Shown: positions 1 through 6,056 of the stretch, in pieces
How positions within the stretch are numbered: position 1 is the first letter of the stretch
How the letters are laid out: each line of letters starts with the position of its first letter
From: JBKBMT01 sp046295655
GTDB taxonomy: Bacteria > Pseudomonadota > Alphaproteobacteria > Rhodobacterales > Rhodobacteraceae
Direction of reading: 5' to 3'
Length of the DNA stretch: 6,100 bases
Assembly (NCBI GenBank): GCA_046295655.1
Contig: JBKBMT010000112.1
Span: forward strand, 1-6,100
Translations under genes and position numbers: made by a program
The notes under the pieces: generated by a model
The model's database searches: none
What the model saw: the letters and a program-made list of their open reading frames with translations, nothing else
What the model was told of the DNA's origin: nothing

Positions 1-884
1 GCATCGCGTTCCGCCATCAGCGCGGCCAGTGGCGCCGCGCCCGCGCCTTCGGCCAGGTTGTGCGTGTCGGTGTAATAGGCCCGGATCGCCTCGGCCACCT
101 GCGCATCCGACACGGCGACGATCCGTGCCGCACCGGGGCCGTAGATCGCCATCGCCTCGGGCACCGGCACCCGCACCGCCATGCCGTCGGCGAAGGTGCG
201 CGCTTCCGGCGTCTCGACCGGCCGGCCGGCGGCGACCGAAAGCCGGGCCGTCGGCGCGGCCTCGGATACCACGCCGATCACCTCGCAGCGCAGGCCGAGC
301 GCATCGCGCGCCGCGATCACGCCGCAGATGCCGGACCCGGCGCCGATCGGGACATAGACCGCATCGAGATCCGGCCGGGCCTCGAACATCTCCCACCCGT
401 AGGTTGCGACGCCGCGCACGAGTTCGCGGTGGAACGGCGGGACGAAGAACAGATCCTCGGCCGCGGCCGCGGCATGGGCGGCCTCGCGGGCGGCGTCGAA
501 ATCCCGTCCGACGACCCGCAGTTCCGCCCCGAAGGCGCGCATGGCCGCGTTCTTCTCGACCGAATTTCCCTCGGGGACGTAGATCACCGCCCGCAGCCCG
601 GCCGCGGTGGCGGCCCGCGCCTGGCTCTGGCCGTGGTTGCCGCGCGTCGCGGTCACGATGCCGCGTGCCCGCGGATGGCTGCGCCGGAGCCAGTCGATGA
701 AGGTGATGCCGCCCCGCACCTTGAAGGCACCGGTCGGCGCATGGTTCTCGTGCTTGACCCAGACCTCGGCCCCGGTGCGCGCCGAAAGCAGCGGCCAGTG
801 GTGCAGCGGCGTCGGCGGCATGTGGCGGTGCACCAGCGCCGCCGCCTCGGACAGTTCGCGCCGCGTGAAATAGGGCTCGGCCAT
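1..884 (-). CDS. Threonine/serine dehydratase-like PLP enzyme (3' end cut off by window edge)
   Basis: Probable fold-type II PLP enzyme that deaminates L-threonine (and perhaps L-serine) to a 2-oxo acid plus ammonia in the cytoplasm. The 294 visible residues include PTPLHHW at 24-30 and the Schiff-base lysine motif TGAFKVRGG, with K55. They also include TRGNHGQ near 82-88, a glycine-rich phosphate-binding loop GAGSGICG, and a distal EGAGAAPLAAL segment, all typical of the threonine dehydratase/serine racemase group. Family members without a regulatory ACT domain are about 310-330 residues, so only a short C-terminus should be missing. The start is the ATG at 884, preceded by AGGAG (895-891) with a 6-nt spacer. 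It is transcribed divergently from ccmA. Substrate is not decided by sequence: it could be a biosynthetic or catabolic threonine dehydratase, or a relative such as the ectoine-pathway dehydratase EutB. No ACT domain is visible. Confidence 0.88.
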   Translation of the reverse strand, partial: MAEPYFTRRELSEAAALVHRHMPPTPLHHWPLLSARTGAEVWVKHENHAPTGAFKVRGGITFIDWLRRSHPRARGIVTATRGNHGQSQARAATAAGLRAVIYVPEGNSVEKNAAMRAFGAELRVVGRDFDAAREAAHAAAAAEDLFFVPPFHRELVRGVATYGWEMFEARPDLDAVYVPIGAGSGICGVIAARDALGLRCEVIGVVSEAAPTARLSVAAGRPVETPEARTFADGMAVRVPVPEAMAIYGPGAARIVAVSDAQVAEAIRAYYTDTHNLAEGAGAAPLAALMAERD

Positions 885-906
885 CGCATTCTCCTGCCTC
901 GGCGCG

Positions 907-935
907 AGATGACCATCCCGCGCCCCGCCGGTCAA
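907..935 (-). promoter_or_regulatory. Possible sigma70-like promoter of the dehydratase gene
   Basis: On the minus strand a TTGACC hexamer (935-930) resembles a -35 box. At a 17-bp spacing lies TCATCT (912-907), a poor -10 match. It is about 20-50 nt upstream of the dehydratase ATG, the right distance for a short leader. The weak -10 makes this tentative. No convincing plus-strand promoter for ccmA was found in the same gap (885-985). Confidence 0.25.
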
Positions 936-985
936 CCCGCGCGCCGGGGCTTTCCCCGGTCGCGGGCCTGCGCTAGGGGTCCGGC

Positions 986-1621
986 ATGGAACTCGTGGTC
1001 GAGGATCTGTCGGTGGCGCGGGGCGGCATACCGCTGCTCGAAGGCCTGGGCCTGCGGCTGGGCGGCGGTCAGGCGCTGGTGCTGCGCGGTCCGAACGGCT
1101 GCGGCAAGACCACGCTGCTGCGCACCCTTGCAGGGTTGCAGCCGCCGCTTGCCGGCCGGATCGACATGCCGCCGGACAGCCTTGCCTACGCCTCCCACGC
1201 CGACGGGCTGAAGCCGACCCTGACGGCGGCCGAGAACCTGGCCTTCTGGGCAGAGATCTTCGGCTCGGCCCCGGGGACGGTCGAGGATGCCCTTGCCGGG
1301 ATGGATCTGGAGGCACTGCGCGACCGGCCGGCGCAGAATCTGTCGGCGGGCCAGAAGCGCCGTCTGGGCCTCGCGCGGCTTCTGGTCAGCGGCCGGCCGA
1401 TCTGGATGCTCGACGAACCGACCGTGTCGCTCGATGCGGCCTCGGTTGCGCTGTTCGCCGGTCGGGTCCGCAACCATCTGGTCGGCGGCGGCGCGGCGCT
1501 GATCGCCACGCATATCGACCTCGGCCTGCCCGAGGCGCAGGTGCTGGACCTCGCCGCCTTCCGCGCCCGGCCGCCCGGGTCTGGCCGTCCGCGAGGCAGC
1601 TTCGACGAGGCCTTCGCGTGA
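986..1621 (+). CDS. ccmA: Haem exporter ATP-binding protein CcmA
   Basis: Cytoplasmic ATPase of the CcmAB ABC module. Its ATP hydrolysis drives release of haem-loaded CcmE from CcmC-CcmD during system I cytochrome c maturation. All ABC motifs are present in 211 residues: Walker A GPNGCGKTT (35-43), signature LSAGQKRR (119-126), Walker B IWMLDEP (139-145), D-loop SLD (148-150) and the switch histidine H176. The stretch ASHADGLKPTLTAAENLAFW (69-88) replaces a standard Q-loop and is characteristic of CcmA. The length matches the family (about 200-215). The ATG at 986 follows AGGGGT (975-980). It is the first gene of the ccm operon, followed 31 nt later by ccmB. The C-terminal FDEAFA looks like a natural end, so the gene appears intact. 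Called helA in Rhodobacter capsulatus. Confidence 0.95.
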   Translation: MELVVEDLSVARGGIPLLEGLGLRLGGGQALVLRGPNGCGKTTLLRTLAGLQPPLAGRIDMPPDSLAYASHADGLKPTLTAAENLAFWAEIFGSAPGTVEDALAGMDLEALRDRPAQNLSAGQKRRLGLARLLVSGRPIWMLDEPTVSLDAASVALFAGRVRNHLVGGGAALIATHIDLGLPEAQVLDLAAFRARPPGSGRPRGSFDEAFA

Positions 1622-1652
1622 CCTGCCCGCCCGCTCCGATGCGACCCGTGCG

Positions 1653-2309
1653 ATGCGCGCCCTGCTGATCCGCGACCTGCGCATTGCGGTGCGCGCCGGA
1701 GGCGGCTTCGGGCTGGCGCTGGGCTTCTTCCTGATCCTGTGCGTGCTGGTTCCGCTCGGTGTCGGGCCGGAAGGCGGGACGCTGGCGCGGATCGCGCCGG
1801 GCATCCTGTGGGTCGGCGCGCTGCTGGCGTGTCTGCTGTCGCTGGACCGGATCTTCGCGCTGGACCACGAGGACGGCAGCCTCGATCTCCTGGCCACCGC
1901 CCCGATCCCGCTGGAGACGGTGGTGGCGGTCAAGGCGCTGGCGCACTGGGCCGTCACCGGCCTGCCGCTGACGCTGGCTGCGCCGGGGCTGGGGGTGCTG
2001 ATGAACCTGCCGGGGCCGGCCTATCCCTGGCTTGTGGTCTCGCTGGCGGTCGGCACCCCGGCGCTGTCGGTCATCGGCGCCTTCGGCGCCGCGCTGACCG
2101 TGGGGCTGCGCCGCGGCGGGCTGCTGCTGTCGCTGCTGGTGCTGCCGCTCTACGTGCCGACGTTGATCTTCGGGGCCGAGGTGGTGCGGCGCGGGGCCGA
2201 GGGGATCGAGCTTGCCACGCCGCTGATGCTGATGGCGGGGATCACCGCGGGGGCGGCGGCGCTGCTGCCCTTCGCCTCGGCCGCCGCGATCCGGGTCGCC
2301 CTGCGATGA
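1653..2309 (+). CDS. ccmB: Haem exporter permease CcmB
   Basis: Inner-membrane permease partner of CcmA in cytochrome c maturation. The 218-residue length is normal for the family. Six hydrophobic segments are visible, roughly at residues 19-37, 44-64, 90-116, 124-151, 155-175 and 190-214. Family hallmarks are a basic N-terminus (MRALLIRDLRIAVR), the cytoplasmic motif DRIFALDHEDGSLDLL at 65-80, and LPLYVPTLIFGAE in the fifth segment (164-176). The gene starts 31 nt after the ccmA stop. No purine-rich ribosome binding site precedes the ATG at 1653 and no in-frame alternative ATG or GTG lies upstream in the gap, so translation is probably coupled to ccmA. It is separated from ccmC by 54 nt. Called helB in Rhodobacter capsulatus. 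Confidence 0.94.
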   Translation: MRALLIRDLRIAVRAGGGFGLALGFFLILCVLVPLGVGPEGGTLARIAPGILWVGALLACLLSLDRIFALDHEDGSLDLLATAPIPLETVVAVKALAHWAVTGLPLTLAAPGLGVLMNLPGPAYPWLVVSLAVGTPALSVIGAFGAALTVGLRRGGLLLSLLVLPLYVPTLIFGAEVVRRGAEGIELATPLMLMAGITAGAAALLPFASAAAIRVALR

Positions 2310-2363
2310 TGCGTCACGCCGCTGTCAGTTGAGCGCTTCGGGCCGAAAGGATAGAGGAAGCCC

Positions 2364-3092
2364 ATGTCGTTCTGGGAATATGCCAACCCCAAGACCTTCA
2401 TGGACGTGTCGGCCCGGCTGCTGCCCTGGCTGACCGGCCTTGCCGTCGCCGTGACGGCGGGGGCGCTGTTCTGGGGCTTCTTCCTGACGCCGGACGATTT
2501 CCGCCAGGGATCGACGGTCAAGATCGTGTTCCTGCACGTGCCCGCGGCGATGATGGCGATCAATGCCTGGGTGATGATGCTTGTCGCCTCGCTGATCTGG
2601 CTGATCCGCCGGCACCATGTCAGCGCGCTGGCGGCGCGGGCGGCGGCGCCGGTGGGCCTGACCTTCACGCTGATCGCTCTGGCCACGGGGGCGCTCTGGG
2701 GTCAGCCGATGTGGGGCACCTGGTGGGCCTGGGATCCGCGGCTGACCTCGTTCCTGATCCTGTGCCTGTTCTACATCGGCTACATCGCGCTGTGGGAGGC
2801 GGTCGAGAACCCCGACGCTGCCGCCGACCTGACATCGGTCCTGTGCCTGGTCGGGTCGGTCTTCGCGCTGCTCAGCCGCTATGCGGTGAATTTCTGGAAC
2901 CAGGGCCTGCATCAGGGCGCCTCGCTGTCGGTCGCGCCGGGCGAGCGGATGGCCGCGGAGTTCCGTTACCCGCTCTACGTCGCGATGGCGGGTTTCGTGC
3001 TGATCTTCGTGGCGCTGGTGCTGGCCCGGACCCGGACCGAGATCCGGGCGCGGCGGCTCAAGGCGCTGGAGATGCGGGAGCGCATGGCATGA
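2364..3092 (+). CDS. ccmC: Haem handling protein CcmC
   Basis: Inner-membrane protein of the haem-handling family that presents periplasmic haem to CcmE. The 242 residues carry the tryptophan-rich WWD signature WGTWWAWDPRLTS (117-129). They also carry the two conserved haem-ligand histidines, H58 in FLHVPAA and H183 in NQGLHQGAS, equivalent to the family's periplasmic-loop histidines. Six hydrophobic segments are spread over about residues 22-41, 52-80, 95-112, 128-148, 156-172 and 203-220. The length is normal. The ATG at 2364 has a strong ribosome binding site, AGAGGAAG (2353-2360). Its stop overlaps the ccmD start as ATGA at 3089-3092, implying translational coupling. Called helC in Rhodobacter capsulatus. 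The C-terminal tail is basic, as expected for a cytoplasmic end. Confidence 0.96.
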   Translation: MSFWEYANPKTFMDVSARLLPWLTGLAVAVTAGALFWGFFLTPDDFRQGSTVKIVFLHVPAAMMAINAWVMMLVASLIWLIRRHHVSALAARAAAPVGLTFTLIALATGALWGQPMWGTWWAWDPRLTSFLILCLFYIGYIALWEAVENPDAAADLTSVLCLVGSVFALLSRYAVNFWNQGLHQGASLSVAPGERMAAEFRYPLYVAMAGFVLIFVALVLARTRTEIRARRLKALEMRERMA

Positions 3093-3253
3093 TGCCCGAT
3101 CTTGGAAAATATGCGGTCGCGGTGCTTGCGTCCTATGGCATTTCGCTGGGCCTTCTGGCGGCGCTGGTGGCGATGACCTTCTGGCGTGGTGCACGGGTCA
3201 AGCAGGCTCTGCGCGCCGCCGAGGCGCGGCTGGGGGCGCGGCGCGATGGCTAG
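3089..3253 (+). CDS. ccmD: Small haem exporter subunit CcmD
   Basis: 54-residue single-span membrane protein that stabilises the CcmC-CcmE interaction and is needed to release holo-CcmE. It has the family pattern: a short N-terminus with MPDLGKYAVAVLASYGI, one hydrophobic helix at about residues 8-31, then a basic cytoplasmic tail (FWRGARVKQALRAAEARLGA). The start at 3089 overlaps the ccmC stop (ATGA). A second ATG immediately follows at 3092, so the true protein may be one residue shorter. GGGAG at 3076-3080 could serve either. Its end overlaps ccmG by 8 nt. Identification depends heavily on position between ccmC and ccmG plus the hydrophobic profile, because such small proteins are poorly conserved. 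It matches the size of the R. capsulatus helD product. Confidence 0.88.
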   Translation: MMPDLGKYAVAVLASYGISLGLLAALVAMTFWRGARVKQALRAAEARLGARRDG

Positions 3254-3788
3254 CACGCGATGGCTGATCTTCCTGCCGCCGGCGATCTTCGGCGCGCTGG
3301 TCGGCCTGTTCTGGGCCGGCATGTTCCGGAACGACCCCGACACGCTGCCCTCGGCCATGATCGGCCGCCAGGCCCCGGCGGTGCAGGTGGTGGCGCTTGC
3401 GGGCGCAGGGCCGCTGACCGAGGACGCGATGCTGCGCGCGGGCGAGGTCAAGCTGGTGAACTTCTGGGCCTCGTGGTGCGCCCCCTGTCGGGCCGAGCAT
3501 CCGATCCTCGAGGAACTGGCGGCCGAGGGCGTGCCGATCCACGGCATCAACTACAAGGACGACCCGGCGAAGGCGCTGGGGTTCCTGCGCGAGCTTGGCA
3601 ATCCCTATGCCAGCATCGGGGCCGATGCCACCGGACGCATGGCGATCGAATGGGGCGTCTACGGGGTTCCCGAAACCTATGTGATCGCCCCGGACGGCAC
3701 CGTGGCGCTGCGCTTCGCCGGGCCGATCACCCGGCAGGAGCTTGACCGCACGATCCGCCCCGCGATCGAGGCCGCGCGGTCGCGCTGA
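3246..3788 (+). CDS. ccmG: Thiol:disulfide interchange protein CcmG/DsbE
   Basis: Membrane-anchored periplasmic thioredoxin-like reductant for cytochrome c maturation. It keeps the haem-binding cysteines of apocytochrome c (via CcmH) reduced and normally receives electrons from CcdA or DsbD. The 180 residues comprise an uncleaved signal anchor (about 6-27) and a thioredoxin fold with active site WCAPC (77-81) in NFWASWCAPCRAEHP. The CcmG-type GINYKDDP (100-107) and the cis-proline segment GVYGVPETYVI (P142) follow. The start was set at ATG 3246, not at the upstream in-frame GTG at 3186. MASTRWLIFLPP gives a proper short cytoplasmic tail before the anchor, GGGGG lies 9 nt upstream (3232-3236), and overlap with ccmD is only 8 nt. 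It is the last gene of the operon. Called helX in Rhodobacter capsulatus. Confidence 0.95.
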   Translation: MASTRWLIFLPPAIFGALVGLFWAGMFRNDPDTLPSAMIGRQAPAVQVVALAGAGPLTEDAMLRAGEVKLVNFWASWCAPCRAEHPILEELAAEGVPIHGINYKDDPAKALGFLRELGNPYASIGADATGRMAIEWGVYGVPETYVIAPDGTVALRFAGPITRQELDRTIRPAIEAARSR

Positions 3789-3789
3789 T

Positions 3790-3866
3790 CGCACGTCGAG
3801 CACGGGCGGCGGGTCGGGCCGCAGCATCCGGTTTCCGGTCGAATCGCTGCAATCTCGCGACGTGCG
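3790..3866. repeat. Nested inverted repeats just after the ccm operon
   Basis: A perfect 9-bp inverted repeat, CGCACGTCG (3790-3798) and CGACGTGCG (3858-3866), starts 2 nt after the ccmG stop. Between its arms lie two possible hairpins: GCGGC (3806-3810) with GCCGC (3818-3822), and CCGG-TTT-CCGG (3828-3838). GCAGC (3821-3825) and GCTGC (3846-3850) could form an outer helix around the second. The RNA could fold as a branched 3' structure that stabilises the ccm mRNA. In DNA this GC-rich some of the pairing may be chance, and no U-tract follows. Confidence 0.3.
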
Positions 3867-3868
3867 GG

Positions 3869-3976
3869 GGCGTCCCTGTGTCGGACGACGACATCCGGCG
3901 TCCTGTCCGTCACCGCAGACGACGACCCGCGCCCGCTTCAGGTGGTCGCGGGCTGTCTTTCCGATGGCGTCCTGTC
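3869..3976 (+). repeat. Short direct repeats GGCGTCC(C)TGT in the convergent gap
   Basis: GGCGTCCTGTC occurs identically at 3897-3907 and 3966-3976. A near copy with one extra C, GGCGTCCCTGT, lies at 3869-3879. GACGACGAC also occurs twice (3884-3892, 3918-3926). The gap holds no credible gene, so the repeats are not coding. Function is unknown; they may be protein-binding sites or leftovers of slippage and duplication. Confidence 0.35.
3926..3960 (+). terminator. Weak candidate terminator between the convergent genes
   Basis: CCCGCG (3926-3931) pairs with CGCGGG (3947-3952) around a 15-nt loop. An outer AGAC/GTCT pairing (3917-3920 with 3955-3958) follows after an internal mismatch, and the sequence ends in TCTTT (3956-3960). 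An alternative pairing is GCCCGC (3931-3936) with GCGGGC (3948-3953). The long loop and short T run make it a poor intrinsic terminator, but it is the best candidate in the gap that must end both ccmG and the opposing gene. Confidence 0.25.
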
Positions 3977-3999
3977 TTGCGGCGCCAGGCGAGCCTCGA

Positions 4000-4770
4000 C
4001 TAGTCCAGCCGCTCGCGCTGCTGCGCCACGATGGACTGCATCCCGTCCAGCGGCACATAGCCGCGCACCATCGTCTCGTGGATCACGAAGGTCGGGGTGC
4101 CGTTGATCTGCAGGCGCTGGGCAAGCTCCTGGTTGGCCCGCAGCACCCGCGTCACCTCTGGCCCGTCCATCGCCGCGCGCAGCGCCGGACCGTCCAGCCC
4201 CGCCTCGGCGGCGATCCGGTCCAGCGCCGCCTCGTCCGCCGGACCGCGCAGCGTGATAAGCGCGTCGTGCACCGCCTTGTAGGCGTCCGCCCCGTGGGCC
4301 TGAAGCGTCGCGACGGCGAACCGCGCCGAGCGCACGGAATCCTCGCCGAGGATCGGGAATTCCTTCATCACCAGCCGGATGTTGCCGTCGCCCGCCACCA
4401 GCGCCTCGACCTCGGAATGGGCGCGCCGGCAGTAGCCGCAGCGGTAATCGACGAACTCGACCACGGTGATGTCGCCCTCGGGGTTGCCGCCCGTCCAGCT
4501 GTCGGGGTCATTCTCCAGCACATCGCGGTATTCGCGGAGCATGGCGAGGTCCGCCTCGGCCTGGTCCTGCATCTGCCGCGCTTCCAGCGCGGCGATCACC
4601 TCCATCAGCACTTCGGGGTTTTCCAGCAGGTAGGACCGCACCGCCGCGCCGAATGCCGACCGCTCGGCGTCGGTCATGGCGCCGAGATCCAGCGCCATGG
4701 CGCCGGGCGAGGCGAGGCCCAGCACGGCGGCCAGACCGGCGGCGCGCAGGGGACGATGGATCGACTTCAT
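4000..4770 (-). CDS. Periplasmic DsbA-family thiol-disulfide protein (ScsC/Com1-like)
   Basis: Secreted disulfide oxidoreductase or isomerase of 256 residues. A signal peptide spans residues 1-26 (basic start MKSIHRPLR, hydrophobic core, cleavage likely after GAMA). Residues about 31-85 form a helical N-terminal segment including VRSYLLENPEVLMEVIAALE (44-63), like the oligomerisation region of ScsC-type proteins. The thioredoxin domain then carries active site CGYC (111-114) in EFVDYRCGYCRRAH and cis-proline P226 in INGTPTFVI. The start was set at ATG 4770, not at the in-frame ATG at 4893. The upstream extension would bury the signal peptide and overlap the aminotransferase start, while GGAG at 4780-4777 is correctly placed. 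The N-terminal segment suggests an oligomeric isomerase-like protein, not a monomeric DsbA, but this is inference. It faces ccmG convergently, so periplasmic redox genes meet here without being one operon. Confidence 0.92.
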   Translation of the reverse strand: MKSIHRPLRAAGLAAVLGLASPGAMALDLGAMTDAERSAFGAAVRSYLLENPEVLMEVIAALEARQMQDQAEADLAMLREYRDVLENDPDSWTGGNPEGDITVVEFVDYRCGYCRRAHSEVEALVAGDGNIRLVMKEFPILGEDSVRSARFAVATLQAHGADAYKAVHDALITLRGPADEAALDRIAAEAGLDGPALRAAMDGPEVTRVLRANQELAQRLQINGTPTFVIHETMVRGYVPLDGMQSIVAQQRERLD

Positions 4771-4810
4771 GGGCAACTCCGGGCTGGCTCGGTCTTTCGC
4801 GGCATCCCGC

Positions 4811-4830
4811 CGCGCCCTTGACCGGGCGCG
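4811..4830. promoter_or_regulatory. Inverted repeat centred on TTGACC in the divergent gap
   Basis: CGCGCCC (4811-4817) and GGGCGCG (4824-4830) form a perfect 7-bp inverted repeat whose 6-bp centre is TTGACC (4818-4823), a good -35 hexamer reading towards the aminotransferase gene. At a 17-bp spacing the -10 position (4841-4846, GAAAGG) is poor. The site lies 41 nt from the DsbA-like start and 51 nt from the aminotransferase start, so it could be an operator controlling both. Chance is possible in such GC-rich DNA. Confidence 0.3.
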
Positions 4831-4880
4831 CGGCACGGGGGAAAGGACGGCAGGTCGGGGCGGAGCATAGGGGCAGGGCG

Positions 4881-6056
4881 ATGCGGCGTTCAAGCCGGGG
4901 CGAGGTCGATCCCTTCATCGTGATGGATGTGATGGAGGCGGCGCGCGCGACAGAGGCCGCGGGCCGCCGGATCATCCACATGGAGGTCGGCCAGCCAGGC
5001 ACCCCCGCGCCCGCCGCCGCACGAGCGGCGCTCGCGCGCGCGCTCGCGGCGCCGCTGGGCTATACCGTGGCGCTGGGGCTGCCGGAACTGCGCCGCGGGA
5101 TCGCGGGCCTCTACCGGCGGCGGCACGGGCTGGACCTGAACCCGGACCGGGTGATCGTCACCGCCGGGTCGTCGGCGGCGTTCCTGCTGGCCTTCACCGC
5201 GCTGTTCGATGCCGGCGACCGGGTCGGTCTGGGGCTGCCCGGCTATCCGTCCTATCGTCACATCCTCAAGGCGCTGAGCCTTGTGCCGACGGGGATCGAG
5301 ACCGGACCGGACACGCGGTTCCAGCCGGTGCCCGAGGCGCTTCCCGAGGGGCTCGCGGGGCTCATCGTCGCCTCGCCGGGCAATCCCACCGGCACGATGC
5401 TGGACCGCGCCGCGCTGGCCGCGCTGGCAGAGGCCTGCGCGGCGCGCGGGATCGCCCTCGTCTCGGACGAGATCTATCACGGCATCCATTACGGTGCGGC
5501 ACCGGTCTCGGCGCTCGAGATCACCGACGACTGCGTGGTGATCAACTCCTTCTCGAAGCATTTCTCGATGACCGGCTGGCGGATCGGCTGGATGGTGGTG
5601 CCCGAGGCGATGATCCGCACCGTCGAGCGGCTGGCGCAGAACCTGTTCATCTGCCCGCCTCATGCAAGCCAGGTGGTCGCGCTTGCCGCGCTCGACTGCG
5701 AGGACGAGCTGGCGGACAACCTGGCGGTCTATGCCGCGAACCGGGTGCTTCTGACCGGGCGACTGCCGGCGATGGGCCTGTCGCGCATCGCGCCGCCGGA
5801 CGGGGCCTTCTACATCTACGCCGATGTGTCGGGTCTGACCGGCGACAGCCGCGGACTGGCGGCTGACATCCTGGACCGGGCCGGGGTCGCGGTGACGCCG
5901 GGGCTGGACTTCGACCCGCGGCTCGGCGGGCGGTTCCTGCGGCTGTCCTATGCCGGCACGACCGCGGACATGGCCGAGGCGGCGGACCGCCTCGATGAAC
6001 AGCCAGGCGAGGTCGCGGCAGGAGCCCGAGCGCAGGGACAGGGTCTGCGCGGGTGA
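4881..6056 (+). CDS. Class I/II PLP-dependent aminotransferase with atypical C-terminal tail
   Basis: Cytoplasmic fold-type I aminotransferase resembling the aspartate aminotransferase-like subfamily; the amino-acid substrate cannot be told. Key elements in the 391 residues are Y61 in GYTVALGLPELR, the cofactor-binding AGSSAAF (95-101), N168 in SPGNPTG, D196 and Y199 in SDEIY, Schiff-base K226 in SFSKHFSMTGWR with R234, and the carboxylate-binding arginine R354 in RFLRLSYAG. The start is ATG 4881, preceded by AGGGGC (4869-4874) and CAGGG (4874-4878). The in-frame extension upstream to 4653 is antisense to the DsbA-like gene and was discarded. The normal family ending is a short helix and W-L-type terminus soon after AEAADRL (365-371). 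Here 20 residues of low-complexity sequence (372-391) follow, read from the antisense strand of a transglutaminase fragment. All catalytic residues lie upstream, so the enzyme may still work. Confidence 0.9.
   Translation: MRRSSRGEVDPFIVMDVMEAARATEAAGRRIIHMEVGQPGTPAPAAARAALARALAAPLGYTVALGLPELRRGIAGLYRRRHGLDLNPDRVIVTAGSSAAFLLAFTALFDAGDRVGLGLPGYPSYRHILKALSLVPTGIETGPDTRFQPVPEALPEGLAGLIVASPGNPTGTMLDRAALAALAEACAARGIALVSDEIYHGIHYGAAPVSALEITDDCVVINSFSKHFSMTGWRIGWMVVPEAMIRTVERLAQNLFICPPHASQVVALAALDCEDELADNLAVYAANRVLLTGRLPAMGLSRIAPPDGAFYIYADVSGLTGDSRGLAADILDRAGVAVTPGLDFDPRLGGRFLRLSYAGTTADMAEAADRLDEQPGEVAAGARAQGQGLRG

Noticed and set aside
60..1211. 383-codon open frame on the plus strand across the dehydratase and into ccmA
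   Set aside because: It is antisense to the well-conserved dehydratase and then out of frame with ccmA. The product has no recognisable domain.
932..1957. 341-codon open frame on the minus strand across ccmA and the start of ccmB
   Set aside because: It is antisense to ccmA, which has all ABC motifs. Its translation is rich in R, P, A and Q with no family motif, typical of shadow frames in GC-rich DNA.
2325..3194. 289-codon open frame on the minus strand opposite ccmC
   Set aside because: It is antisense to ccmC with its WWD motif. The translation is rich in R, Q, H and P and has no domain character.
3186..3245. Longer ccmG start at GTG 3186
   Set aside because: It would add 20 residues before the membrane anchor and overlap most of the second half of ccmD. 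The ATG at 3246 fits the family length and has a GGGGG 9 nt upstream.
3742..4821. 359-codon open frame on the plus strand opposite the DsbA-like gene
   Set aside because: It is the complement of a gene with signal peptide, CGYC and cis-Pro motifs, and its own translation is low-complexity and rich in R, H and G.
4771..4893. N-terminal extension of the DsbA-like protein from the ATG at 4893
   Set aside because: The 41 extra residues are rich in R, P and A, precede an obvious signal peptide, and overlap the aminotransferase start. The ATG at 4770 has a good ribosome binding site.
4890..5663. Minus-strand frame opposite the aminotransferase, in frame with the transglutaminase fragment
   Set aside because: It stays open because it is in register with aminotransferase codons that avoid TTA, CTA and TCA. 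Its residues show no transglutaminase His or Asp motifs, so it is not counted as the missing half of that protein.
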